A stretch of DNA of 11,633 nucleotides from Clostridiales bacterium (GTDB lineage: Bacteria; Bacillota_A; Clostridia; Saccharofermentanales; Saccharofermentanaceae). The number at the start of each line of letters is the position of its first letter. Position 1 is the stretch's first letter. Shown one piece after another: positions 1-6,717 of this stretch. The DNA lies in contig JAGCGE010000238.1 in NCBI GenBank assembly GCA_017649745.1, positions 1 to 11,633 of the forward strand. Direction: 5' to 3'. The translations under genes were made by a program, and so were the position numbers. Below the pieces are notes generated by a model, which saw only the letters and a list, made by a program, of their open reading frames with translations, did not search any database and had not been told where the DNA came from.

Positions 1-1054
1 TCTCGATGATCTTATCGAGGATTTCTTTCTGTGTAGGCAGATTACCACCCATTCTTCCGTGGAAGTAAACAGGCTTCTGTCCGTTAACTGCAAGACGAAC
101 ATCCTCTACCATCTGACCTGCATTAAGCTCTACATCAAGGAAAGCCTTAACATTAGACTTAGCTGCTGTCTCGTTGATGATCTTGCTTGGGAATGGCCAG
201 AGTGTGATAGGTCTGATCATACCAACCTTGATACCAAGCTCAGCTGCCTGTCTGATAACGTTCTTGCTGATACGTGAACATGTAGAGAAAGCAGTGATAA
301 CGATCTCAGCATCCTCGAGACCGAAAGCCTCATAACGAACTTCGTTCTCTTCGATTACCTTGTACTTATCCTGGAGCTCACGGTTCTTAGCCTCAAGAAC
401 ATCCGGATCGATGTAGATAGATGTGATAGTGTTGTGATCCTTACGATCTCCTCTACCTGTACAAGCCCATGGCTTCTCGATAACCTCTACAGGCTCTTCG
501 TCACGGAATGCAACAGGCTCCATCATCTGACCCAAAGTACCGTCACCAAGGATCATAACGCACATTCTGTACTTATCAGCGAGGTTAAATGCCTCAACTG
601 TGAGCTCATAGAGCTCCTGAACAGAAGCAGGTGCGATAACGAGGTTTCTATAGTCACCGTGTCCGCCACCCTTTGTAGCCTGGAAATAGTCACCCTGTGC
701 AGGCTGAATACCACCGAGACCCGGGCCTGCTCTAACGATGTTAACAACAACTGCAGGAAGCTCTGCACCTGCAATATAGGAAATACCCTCCTGCTTAAGG
801 GAGATTCCCGGAGATGAAGACGATGTCATAACTCTTGCACCGGCAGCTGCAGCACCATATACCATGTTGATAGCTGATACTTCACTCTCTGCCTGGACAA
901 AATTACCGCCTATTTGAACCATTTTCTTAGCCATGTAGTGCATGACTTCTGTCTGTGGTGTGATAGGGTAACCGAAGTAATTTCTGCAACCTGCTCTGAT
1001 AGCAGCTTCTGCGATAACTTCATTACCTTTCATTAAGACTCTTTTCTGTGCCAT
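1..1054 (-). CDS. vorB: 2-oxoacid:ferredoxin oxidoreductase alpha-type subunit VorB, 3' end cut by window edge
   Basis: This is the alpha-type (pyruvate-flavodoxin oxidoreductase N-terminal and domain II) subunit of a multi-subunit ferredoxin oxidoreductase, which oxidatively decarboxylates 2-oxoacids to acyl-CoA in the cytoplasm. I translated 351 codons from the ATG at 1054. The family signature GYPITPQTE is at residues 28-36, SSSSPGISL at 78-86, GPGLGGIQPAQGD at about 110-122 and GRMGGNLPTQ at 333-342. The last motif normally lies close to the C-terminus, so only a few residues are missing beyond the left edge. An AGAGGAG ribosome site precedes the start by about 9 bases. The gene follows the ferredoxin subunit by 15 bases, the usual delta-alpha order; the TPP-binding beta subunit should lie just outside. 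The branched-chain (Vor) label follows the closest remembered family. A 2-oxoglutarate (Kor) substrate cannot be excluded. Confidence 0.88.
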   Translation of the reverse strand, partial: MAQKRVLMKGNEVIAEAAIRAGCRNYFGYPITPQTEVMHYMAKKMVQIGGNFVQAESEVSAINMVYGAAAAGARVMTSSSSPGISLKQEGISYIAGAELPAVVVNIVRAGPGLGGIQPAQGDYFQATKGGGHGDYRNLVIAPASVQELYELTVEAFNLADKYRMCVMILGDGTLGQMMEPVAFRDEEPVEVIEKPWACTGRGDRKDHNTITSIYIDPDVLEAKNRELQDKYKVIEENEVRYEAFGLEDAEIVITAFSTCSRISKNVIRQAAELGIKVGMIRPITLWPFPSKIINETAAKSNVKAFLDVELNAGQMVEDVRLAVNGQKPVYFHGRMGGNLPTQKEILDKIIE

Positions 1055-1069
1055 TTTTAAGAACTCCTC

Positions 1070-1276
1070 TTATCTTTCTACCATGATAGCTGAATCAGGG
1101 CACTGAACAGCACAAAATGCGCATCCAATGCACTTGTCCATGTCAATATTGTGAACAGGGTGATAACCCTTTGAGTTTAACCTGGACTTCTCAAGCTCGA
1201 GAATATTCTTAGGACAGGCACCTACGCAAAGTCCACAGCCTTTGCACAAGTCATCATTAATAGTGATTTTTGCCAT
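1070..1276 (-). CDS. vorD: Ferredoxin-type subunit of 2-oxoacid oxidoreductase (VorD/KorD-like)
   Basis: A 68-residue dicluster ferredoxin that carries electrons within the 2-oxoacid oxidoreductase encoded with vorB. Two classic 4Fe-4S motifs are visible: CKGCGLCVGACP (C11, C14, C17, C21) and CIGCAFCAVQCP (C49, C52, C55, C59). I chose the ATG at 1276 because AGGAGG (1283-1288) sits 6 bases upstream and the protein then starts MAKITI, typical of the family. The open frame runs on to 1336, but that extension covers a near-perfect promoter and so is not coding. It is the first gene of an operon with vorB, with a 15-base gap. Subunit identity is clear; the preferred 2-oxoacid is inferred from vorB. 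Confidence 0.9.
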   Translation of the reverse strand: MAKITINDDLCKGCGLCVGACPKNILELEKSRLNSKGYHPVHNIDMDKCIGCAFCAVQCPDSAIMVER

Positions 1277-1282
1277 AAACAA

Positions 1283-1288
1283 CCTCCT
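1283..1288 (-). promoter_or_regulatory. Ribosome binding site that fixes the vorD start
   Basis: AGGAGG on the minus strand, 6 bases before the ATG at 1276. It decides for the short, 68-residue ferredoxin rather than an 88-residue frame that would begin upstream of the promoter boxes. Confidence 0.85.
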
Positions 1289-1300
1289 GCCTATGAGTAA

Positions 1301-1338
1301 TATTGCGATTATAGTATTCTTAATGCTTTGTCGCAATA
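1301..1338. repeat. 8-bp inverted repeat framing the vor promoter
   Basis: TATTGCGA at 1301-1308 and its exact reverse complement TCGCAATA at 1331-1338 are separated by 22 bases. One arm touches the -10 box and the other covers the -35 box, so a protein binding both would block or bend the promoter. The arms are far apart for a simple dimer operator; two half-sites or a hairpin-free coincidence are alternatives. The same 8-mer recurs at 11426-11433, upstream of xylB. Confidence 0.45.
1308..1336 (-). promoter_or_regulatory. Sigma-A type promoter of the vor operon
   Basis: On the minus strand the -35 box is TTGCGA (1331-1336), the spacer is exactly 17 bases (1314-1330) and the -10 box is TATAAT (1308-1313). 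The leader to the vorD ATG is then about 25 bases and includes the AGGAGG site. This is among the best promoter matches in the window. It shows that vorD-vorB has its own transcript rather than depending on the galM operon upstream. Confidence 0.8.
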
Positions 1339-1390
1339 GGCAAATCTAACATGTTTTTTATGTTTTTCTGACTGTATCTTTCGAAAATGA

Positions 1391-2407
1391 TCAGAAAATG
1401 AAGTGATACCCTGTCTTACTTACAAATTCCTCGCCGGCCTTGATCACAGGGCTATCGAATCTTTCATCGTTAAGAGAATTAGGAATGTACTGTGTCTCTA
1501 AGCAAAGACCGAAGTTTTTCTTATAGATCTCGTTGTTCTTTCCAACCAATGTTCCGATATTGTTGCCTGTATAGAACTGGATACCAGGAAGATCTGTGTA
1601 TACTTCCATAGAGATACCGGTTGTGTTGTCCTTAACAACAGCTACAGCGTCCTTATTCTGTGCAAGGATAAAGTTATGATCATATCCTCCGCCGTATTCA
1701 AGCTGCTGATGATCTGCGTTGATCTCTTTTCCAACCTTCTTGAAGTCCATGAAGTCGAATGGTGTTCCCGCTACAGGAGAGATCTCCTTAGGGATAAGAT
1801 CAGAACCAACCGAAGTAAAGAATGAAGCGTAGATCTTAACCTCTTCATTTATAATAGAACCGCTGTCGTGTCCGCCGAGATTGAAGTATGTATGGTTCGT
1901 CGGACTGATCGCTGTCTTCTTATCAGAGATCATCTTGTACTCGATCTCGAGAGTGTTGTCATCAGTCAGACTATAAGATACCGTGAAATCACGATTTCCA
2001 GGAAGACCGTACTCCATATCGTCAAGATGAAGAGTAAAGCACACCTGATTCTTCACGAAATCAATAACAGGGTTAAACATTCTCTTGTGGAAACCCTTCT
2101 CGAAATCTGAATGAAGATTGTTCTTTCCTTCATTTACAGGAAGGCTGTATTTTACTCCGTCGATACTGAAAGAAGCTCCTGCTGTTCTGTTAGCGACAGG
2201 TCCTATGCAGCTTCCGAAAAAGCACGGATTCTCCTTGTACTTGTTAAGATCATCATATCCCAATACAACATCGATCTTCTTGTCGCCTTTCGGGATCTTG
2301 ATGCTTACAATGGTAGCACCGAGTTCAATAAGCTCGACCTCCATACCATTGTCATTAACCAGCGTGTACAAAGTCATTCCGCTCGGTTTAAGTTCTGTTT
2401 TGATCAT
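1391..2407 (-). CDS. galM: Aldose 1-epimerase (mutarotase)
   Basis: A 338-residue cytoplasmic aldose 1-epimerase that interconverts the alpha and beta anomers of free sugars. Family marks are in order: NRTAGA at 73-78, NNLHSD with a conserved His at 99, SPTNHTYFNLGG with catalytic His172, GGYDHNF with Asp243, QFYTGN at 277-282 and LETQ with the expected catalytic base Glu304. Length is normal for the family (about 340). It starts at the ATG at 2407 with GGAGG about 9 bases upstream, and lies 18 bases after the glycosidase stop, so the two form an operon. In this context it probably equilibrates the sugar released by the glycosidase for the isomerase. No convincing terminator follows before the vor promoter. 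Galactose need not be the substrate; xylose or glucose fit as well. Confidence 0.92.
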   Translation of the reverse strand: MIKTELKPSGMTLYTLVNDNGMEVELIELGATIVSIKIPKGDKKIDVVLGYDDLNKYKENPCFFGSCIGPVANRTAGASFSIDGVKYSLPVNEGKNNLHSDFEKGFHKRMFNPVIDFVKNQVCFTLHLDDMEYGLPGNRDFTVSYSLTDDNTLEIEYKMISDKKTAISPTNHTYFNLGGHDSGSIINEEVKIYASFFTSVGSDLIPKEISPVAGTPFDFMDFKKVGKEINADHQQLEYGGGYDHNFILAQNKDAVAVVKDNTTGISMEVYTDLPGIQFYTGNNIGTLVGKNNEIYKKNFGLCLETQYIPNSLNDERFDSPVIKAGEEFVSKTGYHFIF

Positions 2408-2425
2408 TTAACCATTCCTCCAAAA

Positions 2426-4543
2426 TCACACAATTATTGACTCTATCTTTTTGCCGGTAAGCTTAAAGCTTCTGGCGTCAGGACCGTTGAATCCGACATA
2501 GATCTCAGCAGTATTACCGTTGAAATCGAGATTTCCGTCATCATCTACAGTCGTAAATGCTCTCCAAGGGATCTCTATCCTAACGTTCTTTTTCGAGTTA
2601 GCCTCAAGAGTAAATCTCTCAAATGCTACGAGCTTAGGATTCTTTACTTCATAAGGACTTTCGACCTTAACGTATACCTGGAGTACATCTGTTGTTTCAA
2701 CATCACTTGAGTTGCTTATGATAACCTCGAGCTCGGCACCATTCTTCTTAAACGAATTGAAATCACCGAAGCTGACGATCGCAGCGCCCTCAACAGCTGT
2801 ATTACCGTAGTTCAATCCGTATCCGAACGGGAACAGCGGCTTCTTTTCGATAAATCTATATGTCTTTCCCTTCATCGAATAATCAGTAAACTCAGGGAAA
2901 TCTTCAAGATCCATATAGAATGTTAGCGGGAGCTTACCGGAAGGATTTACCTTTCCGAAAAGGATATCAGCGAGTGCACTTCCACCGAAAGGACCCGGAT
3001 ACCAAAGCTGCAGGATAGCTGATGACTCATCATAGAAATCAAGCATATTCATCGCACTTCCTGCGAGGACACAAACGATAAACGGAACGCCTGTTTTCTC
3101 TATCTCTCTTATGAGATGTCTCTGAGTCTCAGGGAAATCGAGGTCTTTCTTGTCACCTGAAGCATACTGGTTACCCTCGTCACCCTCTTCACCTTCAAGA
3201 TTCTCGTTAAGACCGATGCACAAGATAACGAGATCAGAGTTTTTAGCAACTGTCTTAGCCTCAGAGATCCTGTTATATTCTCTTGCCAATCCGTCAGGTC
3301 TAGCCATATTGATATCACATCCTTCAGAATAAAGGACTCTGATATCATCACCGCAGGCGTCCTGTACGCCGCGAAGAACTGTCGTATATCTGGATGAAGT
3401 TCCGTAATAGTTACCGATCAAGGACTTGATACTGTCAGCATTAGGACCGATAACACCGATCGTCTTATACTTATCTTTCTGAAGCGGAAGGATTCCGTCA
3501 TTCTTAAGAAGAACGATACTCTCTTCAGCTGCTCTCTTTGAAACAGCCAAATGCTCTTTACACTCAACTACGCTATATGGGATATCATCATATTCAGTCT
3601 TATCGAACATACCGAGCATATATCTCGTTGTGAAAAGATTGATAGCTGCAGTCCTTATCTCCTCTTCAGTAACAAGGCCCTGCTCGTAGGCGTTGATCAC
3701 TTTCTGATATGTACATCCACAGTTAAGATCGCATCCCATCTCCAGTGCAAGCTTAGCGCTCTCTTCAGGAGAATTCGTAACCTTATGATTCTCATGGAAA
3801 TCTCTGATAGCCCAGCAGTCAGATACATAGTGACCTTCGAATCCCCACTTATCTCTCAAGACATCCTTCATAAGATACTTATGAGCATTACAAGGTTCAC
3901 CGTTTGTCCTGTTGTAAGCACCCATTACAGACTCGACCTTAGCTTCCTTAACACAAGCTTCGAACTGTGGAAGATATGTCTCCCACATGTCTTTCATAGA
4001 TACCTTTGCATCGAAAAAGTGTCTCATCGATTCCGGACCTGAGTGAACAGCAAAGTGCTTAGCACAAGCTGCGATCTTCATATAATGATCCTCATCGAAA
4101 TCACCCTGAAGCGCCTTAATGAACGGAACAGCGAGATCAGAGATCAATGTCGGATCCTCACCATATGTCTCTTGTCCTCTTCCCCACCTTGGATCACGGA
4201 AAAGATTGACATTAGGAGTCCAGAATGTAAGACCCTTATAAATGTCTCTGTCACCGTTCTTGGAAGATTCATTATATTTTGCTCTCGCTTCAGTCGAAAT
4301 GACTTCACCGATAGATTTCATGAGTTCTTTGTCAAATGTTGCTCCCAAACCAATAGCCTGAGGAAACATCGTAGCAGTTCCTGCTCTAGCAACTCCGTGA
4401 AGGCATTCATTCCACCAGTTATACTCTGGAATACCCAATCGATCAATAGCAGGAGCATCATAACGAAGCTGTGAAGCAGCCTCTTCAATAGTCATTTTAG
4501 ATACAAGTTCAGTTGCCTTGCGTCTTGCCTCTTCTCTAAGCAT
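2426..4543 (-). CDS. Glycoside hydrolase family 3, probable beta-xylosidase / beta-glucosidase
   Basis: A 705-residue retaining glycosidase of family 3. The N-terminal TIM-barrel domain (about 15-310) contains WNECLHGVAR (44-53), DPRWGRGQETYGEDP (117-131), KHFAVHSGPE (162-171) and YVSDCWAI, where Asp242 is the expected nucleophile. The second domain (about 335-580) carries LEGEEGDEGNQ at 449-459, which holds the likely acid/base glutamate, and PFGYGLNYG near its end. A fibronectin-III-like domain fills about 600-705. There is no signal peptide, so it acts in the cytoplasm on imported oligosaccharides. The WNECLHGVAR and RHFFDA signatures and the pentose genes nearby favour beta-xylosidase; beta-glucosidase or alpha-arabinofuranosidase activity is possible. 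It starts at 4543 after AAGGAGAG, is the first gene of an operon with galM, and is divergent from the AraC-type regulator, which probably controls it. Confidence 0.88.
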   Translation of the reverse strand: MLREEARRKATELVSKMTIEEAASQLRYDAPAIDRLGIPEYNWWNECLHGVARAGTATMFPQAIGLGATFDKELMKSIGEVISTEARAKYNESSKNGDRDIYKGLTFWTPNVNLFRDPRWGRGQETYGEDPTLISDLAVPFIKALQGDFDEDHYMKIAACAKHFAVHSGPESMRHFFDAKVSMKDMWETYLPQFEACVKEAKVESVMGAYNRTNGEPCNAHKYLMKDVLRDKWGFEGHYVSDCWAIRDFHENHKVTNSPEESAKLALEMGCDLNCGCTYQKVINAYEQGLVTEEEIRTAAINLFTTRYMLGMFDKTEYDDIPYSVVECKEHLAVSKRAAEESIVLLKNDGILPLQKDKYKTIGVIGPNADSIKSLIGNYYGTSSRYTTVLRGVQDACGDDIRVLYSEGCDINMARPDGLAREYNRISEAKTVAKNSDLVILCIGLNENLEGEEGDEGNQYASGDKKDLDFPETQRHLIREIEKTGVPFIVCVLAGSAMNMLDFYDESSAILQLWYPGPFGGSALADILFGKVNPSGKLPLTFYMDLEDFPEFTDYSMKGKTYRFIEKKPLFPFGYGLNYGNTAVEGAAIVSFGDFNSFKKNGAELEVIISNSSDVETTDVLQVYVKVESPYEVKNPKLVAFERFTLEANSKKNVRIEIPWRAFTTVDDDGNLDFNGNTAEIYVGFNGPDARSFKLTGKKIESIIV

Positions 4544-4560
4544 AAAGTCTCTCCTTTATG

Positions 4561-4574
4561 TTGCTCTAAAGCAA
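4561..4574 (-). repeat. 14-bp palindrome in the glycosidase leader
   Basis: TTGCTCTAAAGCAA: perfect 5-base arms around CTAA, about 18 bases before the GH3 start codon. It may be an operator or a small leader hairpin. It shares its core with a second palindrome at 4587-4600, 26 bp away. Confidence 0.45.
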
Positions 4575-4586
4575 TAATTGTTCACG

Positions 4587-4600
4587 TCATTCTAAAATGA
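4587..4600 (-). repeat. 14-bp palindrome at the glycosidase transcription start
   Basis: TCATTCTAAAATGA: perfect 5-base arms around CTAA. It begins 3 bases after the predicted -10 box of the GH3 promoter, so it covers the expected start of transcription, a usual place for a repressor operator. Its core matches the palindrome at 4561-4574. Confidence 0.4.
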
Positions 4601-4603
4601 GTC

Positions 4604-4631
4604 ACTATATATAATACAACGATTTTGTCAG
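4604..4631 (-). promoter_or_regulatory. Predicted promoter of the GH3-galM operon
   Basis: On the minus strand the -35 box is CTGACA (4626-4631, 5 of 6) and the -10 box is TATAGT (4604-4609, 5 of 6), with a 16-base spacer. The leader to the GH3 ATG is about 55 bases. The TTACAAA direct repeats at 4639-4666 lie just upstream of the -35 box, the usual place for an AraC-type activator. Confidence 0.55.
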
Positions 4632-4638
4632 AGTTTGC

Positions 4639-4666
4639 TTACAAATTCAAATAGATATTTTACAAA
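4639..4666. repeat. TTACAAA direct repeats 21 bp apart, candidate AraC-type operator
   Basis: TTACAAA occurs at 4639-4645 and again at 4660-4666, exactly 21 bp or two helical turns apart. That is the geometry with which AraC-family proteins bind tandem half-sites. The pair lies between the two divergent promoters, upstream of both -35 boxes. The binding protein is inferred to be the product of the adjacent regulator gene. Confidence 0.5.
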
Positions 4667-4674
4667 AATTGCTA
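4661..4674 (+). promoter_or_regulatory. 14-bp motif shared with the xylB upstream region
   Basis: TACAAAAATTGCTA here is identical to 11546-11559. It overlaps the right half of the 21-bp direct repeat and ends 8 bases before the -35 box of the regulator gene. It is a candidate common operator linking the two transcription units. Confidence 0.5.
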
Positions 4675-4682
4675 AGTTTTAA

Positions 4683-4711
4683 TTGAAGAAAGACTTTTGT
4701 ACAGATATAAT
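4683..4711 (+). promoter_or_regulatory. Promoter of the AraC-family regulator
   Basis: -35 TTGAAG (4683-4688), a 17-base spacer and a perfect -10 TATAAT (4706-4711). Transcription would start near 4718, leaving a leader of about 46 bases before the ATG at 4764. These boxes also contain the TTG (4683) and ATG (4710) codons that a longest-frame call would take as starts. Those codons are therefore promoter DNA, not translation starts. Confidence 0.7.
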
Positions 4712-4753
4712 GGATGAAGCAATATCCCAACCGAGAATTCGGGGCATGTTTTC

Positions 4754-4758
4754 GGAGG
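4754..4758 (+). promoter_or_regulatory. Ribosome binding site that fixes the regulator start
   Basis: GGAGG five bases before ATG 4764. No comparable site precedes TTG 4683 or ATG 4710, and both of those lie within or before the promoter. Confidence 0.75.
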
Positions 4759-4763
4759 TTATT

Positions 4764-5693
4764 ATGAAGGGCAAAAAGAATGAGACGCCTGCTAATTATC
4801 TGCAGCCGATCAGACAATTCCTGACTAGAACAGTAGTCGGAAATGACGAAGACGTCGACTATGTACCGCGCACCAATATGCGTATCTGGTACAACAACCA
4901 GGTTGAAGGTTATCCAATCCACAAGCACGATGCTATTGAGATAGTTATCCCTATGGAGAATGGTTATAAATATATCGCCAACGGTAAGAAATTCGATCTT
5001 AATATGGGCGATATCCTTTTCATACCGCCGGGAATCCTTCACGAGATCGAATGTGATTATGAAGGATCCAGATTCATCTACCTGTTTAACATTGATTTCA
5101 TCTCTAAGTTCTTTGATTACAAGGGACTTGAGGAATTCATGAAGGAACCTAGACTCGTTAATCCGACGACTTATCCTGAGAGCTATCCTCAGATCTTCGA
5201 GCATTTCATGAAGATAAACGATCTGTATTTCCTTTATGACAATATCGTTCTTGAGATGTCTATCTACTCTCACCTTCTCGCGATCCTCGGATCACTTGCA
5301 AGGTCGACATCTCAGACAGAACCTATCTGTATCATCGACTCAAAGCAGAGAGAAACATACATCAAGTTTAAGAGTCTTATCAACTACATAAACTCTCACT
5401 TCATGGATGATATAACACTTGATTACGCTGCATCATTTGTCGGTTTTTCCAAGTATCATTTCTCGAGACTTTTCAAAGAGTATACGGATTCAACTTTCTA
5501 CGATTACCTTTCGAAAAGAAGGATCCAGGCAGCTAAATCACTGCTCGGTGATGATGAGCTTTCAATTACAGATATTGCTTTCCAGACAGGATTCAATAAT
5601 CTGACAACATTTTGTCGAAGTTTCCAGAAGATCGTCTCCTGTTCACCTTCTGCTTACAGGAACAAACTAAAGAGAAGATCTACAGTTTCATGA
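4764..5693 (+). CDS. AraC-family transcriptional regulator with N-terminal cupin domain
   Basis: A 309-residue sugar-type regulator. The N-terminal cupin domain (about 45-115) includes HKHDAIEI and MGDILFIPPGILHEI and should bind the effector sugar. The C-terminal pair of helix-turn-helix motifs spans about 200-305: the first is DITLDYAASFVGFSKYHFSR (216-235) and the second contains LSITDIAFQTGFNNLTTFCR (266-285), followed by the typical SPSAYR tail. The frame stays open back to a TTG at 4683, but the promoter boxes and a strong GGAGG support the ATG at 4764. It is the only plus-strand gene and diverges from GH3-galM. By position, and by the shared motif upstream of xylB, it is probably the activator of xylo-oligosaccharide and xylose use. 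The effector is not visible from sequence. Confidence 0.88.
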   Translation: MKGKKNETPANYLQPIRQFLTRTVVGNDEDVDYVPRTNMRIWYNNQVEGYPIHKHDAIEIVIPMENGYKYIANGKKFDLNMGDILFIPPGILHEIECDYEGSRFIYLFNIDFISKFFDYKGLEEFMKEPRLVNPTTYPESYPQIFEHFMKINDLYFLYDNIVLEMSIYSHLLAILGSLARSTSQTEPICIIDSKQRETYIKFKSLINYINSHFMDDITLDYAASFVGFSKYHFSRLFKEYTDSTFYDYLSKRRIQAAKSLLGDDELSITDIAFQTGFNNLTTFCRSFQKIVSCSPSAYRNKLKRRSTVS

Positions 5694-5711
5694 GATAATA
5701 AACGAATAAAA

Positions 5712-5742
5712 AACGGATCGCTTCATTAAGAAACGATCCGTT
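5712..5742. terminator. Bidirectional rho-independent terminator between convergent genes
   Basis: Arms AACGGATCG (5712-5720) and CGATCCGTT (5734-5742) form a perfect 9-bp stem. On the minus strand it is followed by TTTT and more T-rich bases, so it best ends the transketolase transcript. On the plus strand it is followed by TTATTATAT, a weaker tract, and lies 18 bases after the regulator stop. It serves both convergent units. Confidence 0.85.
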
Positions 5743-5764
5743 ATTATATGCCTTTAAGTCCTGA

Positions 5765-6715
5765 TTATTTCAACCAATCCTTGATAGTAGCATAGATACC
5801 ATCAGCGTCGAGCTTGTATTCCTTCATCATTGTCTTAGCATCAGCAGACTGACCGAATACATCGTTAACACCGATTCTCTTCATCTTTGTAGGAAGATTC
5901 TCAGAAAGAACCTCAGCTACAGCACTTCCGAGACCACCGATAACGGAGTGCTCTTCAAGTGTGATGACCTTACCTGTCTTAGCAGCTGTCTTAAGGATAG
6001 CATCCTTATCGATAGGCTTGATTGTAGCCATATTGATAACTTCGCAAGAGATACCCTCTGCCTCGAGCTTCTCAGCAGCAGCAATTGTCTCAGCTACCAT
6101 AACACCGTTAGCGATCAAAGATACATCTGTACCCTCGTTCAATACCTGAGCCTTACCGATCTCGAACTTGTATCCCTCGTAATCGTTGAATACAGGAACT
6201 GCAGCACGGCCGAATCTCAAGTAAACAGGTCCAACATAGTCGAGAGCAGCCTTAACAGCAGCCTTAGCCTCGATATCATCTGAAGGAACGATAACTGTCA
6301 TACCCGGGATTGTTCTCATAAGAGAAAGATCCTCGAGACACTGATGGGAAGCACCGTCCTCACCTACTGTAATACCAGCGTGTGTAGCACCGATCTTAAC
6401 GTTGAGGTGCGGGTAACCGATAGAGTTTCTAACCTGCTCGAAGTTTCTTCCTGCAGCGAACATAGCAAAAGAAGAAATGAATGGGATCTTACCTGTTGTA
6501 GCAAGACCAGCAGCGATACCTGTCATGTTTGACTCAGCGATACCGCAATCGATGTGTCTGTCAGGGAAAGCCTTCTTAAATACAGAAGTCTTTGTAGCAC
6601 CTGCAAGGTCAGCATCAAGAACAATAAGATCTTTGTAGGAAGCACCGAGTTCTGCGAGAGCATTACCGTAGCTTTCTCTTGTAGCAATTTACTTGTCACA
6701 TAACTTAATATTCAT
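5765..6715 (-). CDS. Transketolase C-terminal subunit, interrupted by an in-frame stop at codon 9
   Basis: This gene encodes the pyrimidine-binding and C-terminal half of a split transketolase, which works with the preceding N-subunit in the non-oxidative pentose phosphate pathway. The expected start is ATG 6715, with GGAGGG (6722-6727) six bases upstream and only 2 bases after the N-subunit stop. The frame reads MNIKLCDK, then TAA (6689-6691), then IATRESYG and an intact family protein to 5765 (317 codons, normal length). Glu61, in GIAESNM, is the expected catalytic glutamate. The SFAMFAAGR, ATHAGITVGEDGASH and HSVIGGLGSAVAE motifs follow. The first later ATG (6526, codon 64) would remove Glu61, and no in-frame GTG or TTG lies between. 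It is therefore a nonsense allele, a very recent pseudogene or a sequence error. A related dehydrogenase E1 or DXS role is unlikely, given the paired N-subunit. Confidence 0.88.
6689..6691 (-). other. Premature TAA codon in the transketolase C-subunit
   Basis: In frame with both the RBS-backed ATG at 6715 and the rest of the gene. Family proteins commonly have a lysine at this point before IATRESYG, so a single base change (AAA to TAA) would explain it. The gene is otherwise open. Confidence 0.85.
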
Positions 6716-6717
6716 GA

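Noticed and set aside
1277..1336. N-terminal extension of the ferredoxin subunit
   Set aside because: It overlaps a TTGCGA-17-TATAAT promoter and the ribosome site of the shorter gene.
1337..1390. Terminator after galM
   Set aside because: Only a 5-bp AACAT/ATGTT stem with a T-rich loop is present; it is too weak to call.
5765..6526. A shorter functional transketolase C-subunit starting at ATG 6526
   Set aside because: It would lack the first 63 codons, including catalytic Glu61 in GIAESNM, and has no evident ribosome site. The family homology continues upstream of it.
6681..6715. Stop codon reassignment or recoding as an explanation for the TAA
   Set aside because: TAA ends vorD normally, and I see no recoding structure around this codon; mutation or sequence error is simpler.
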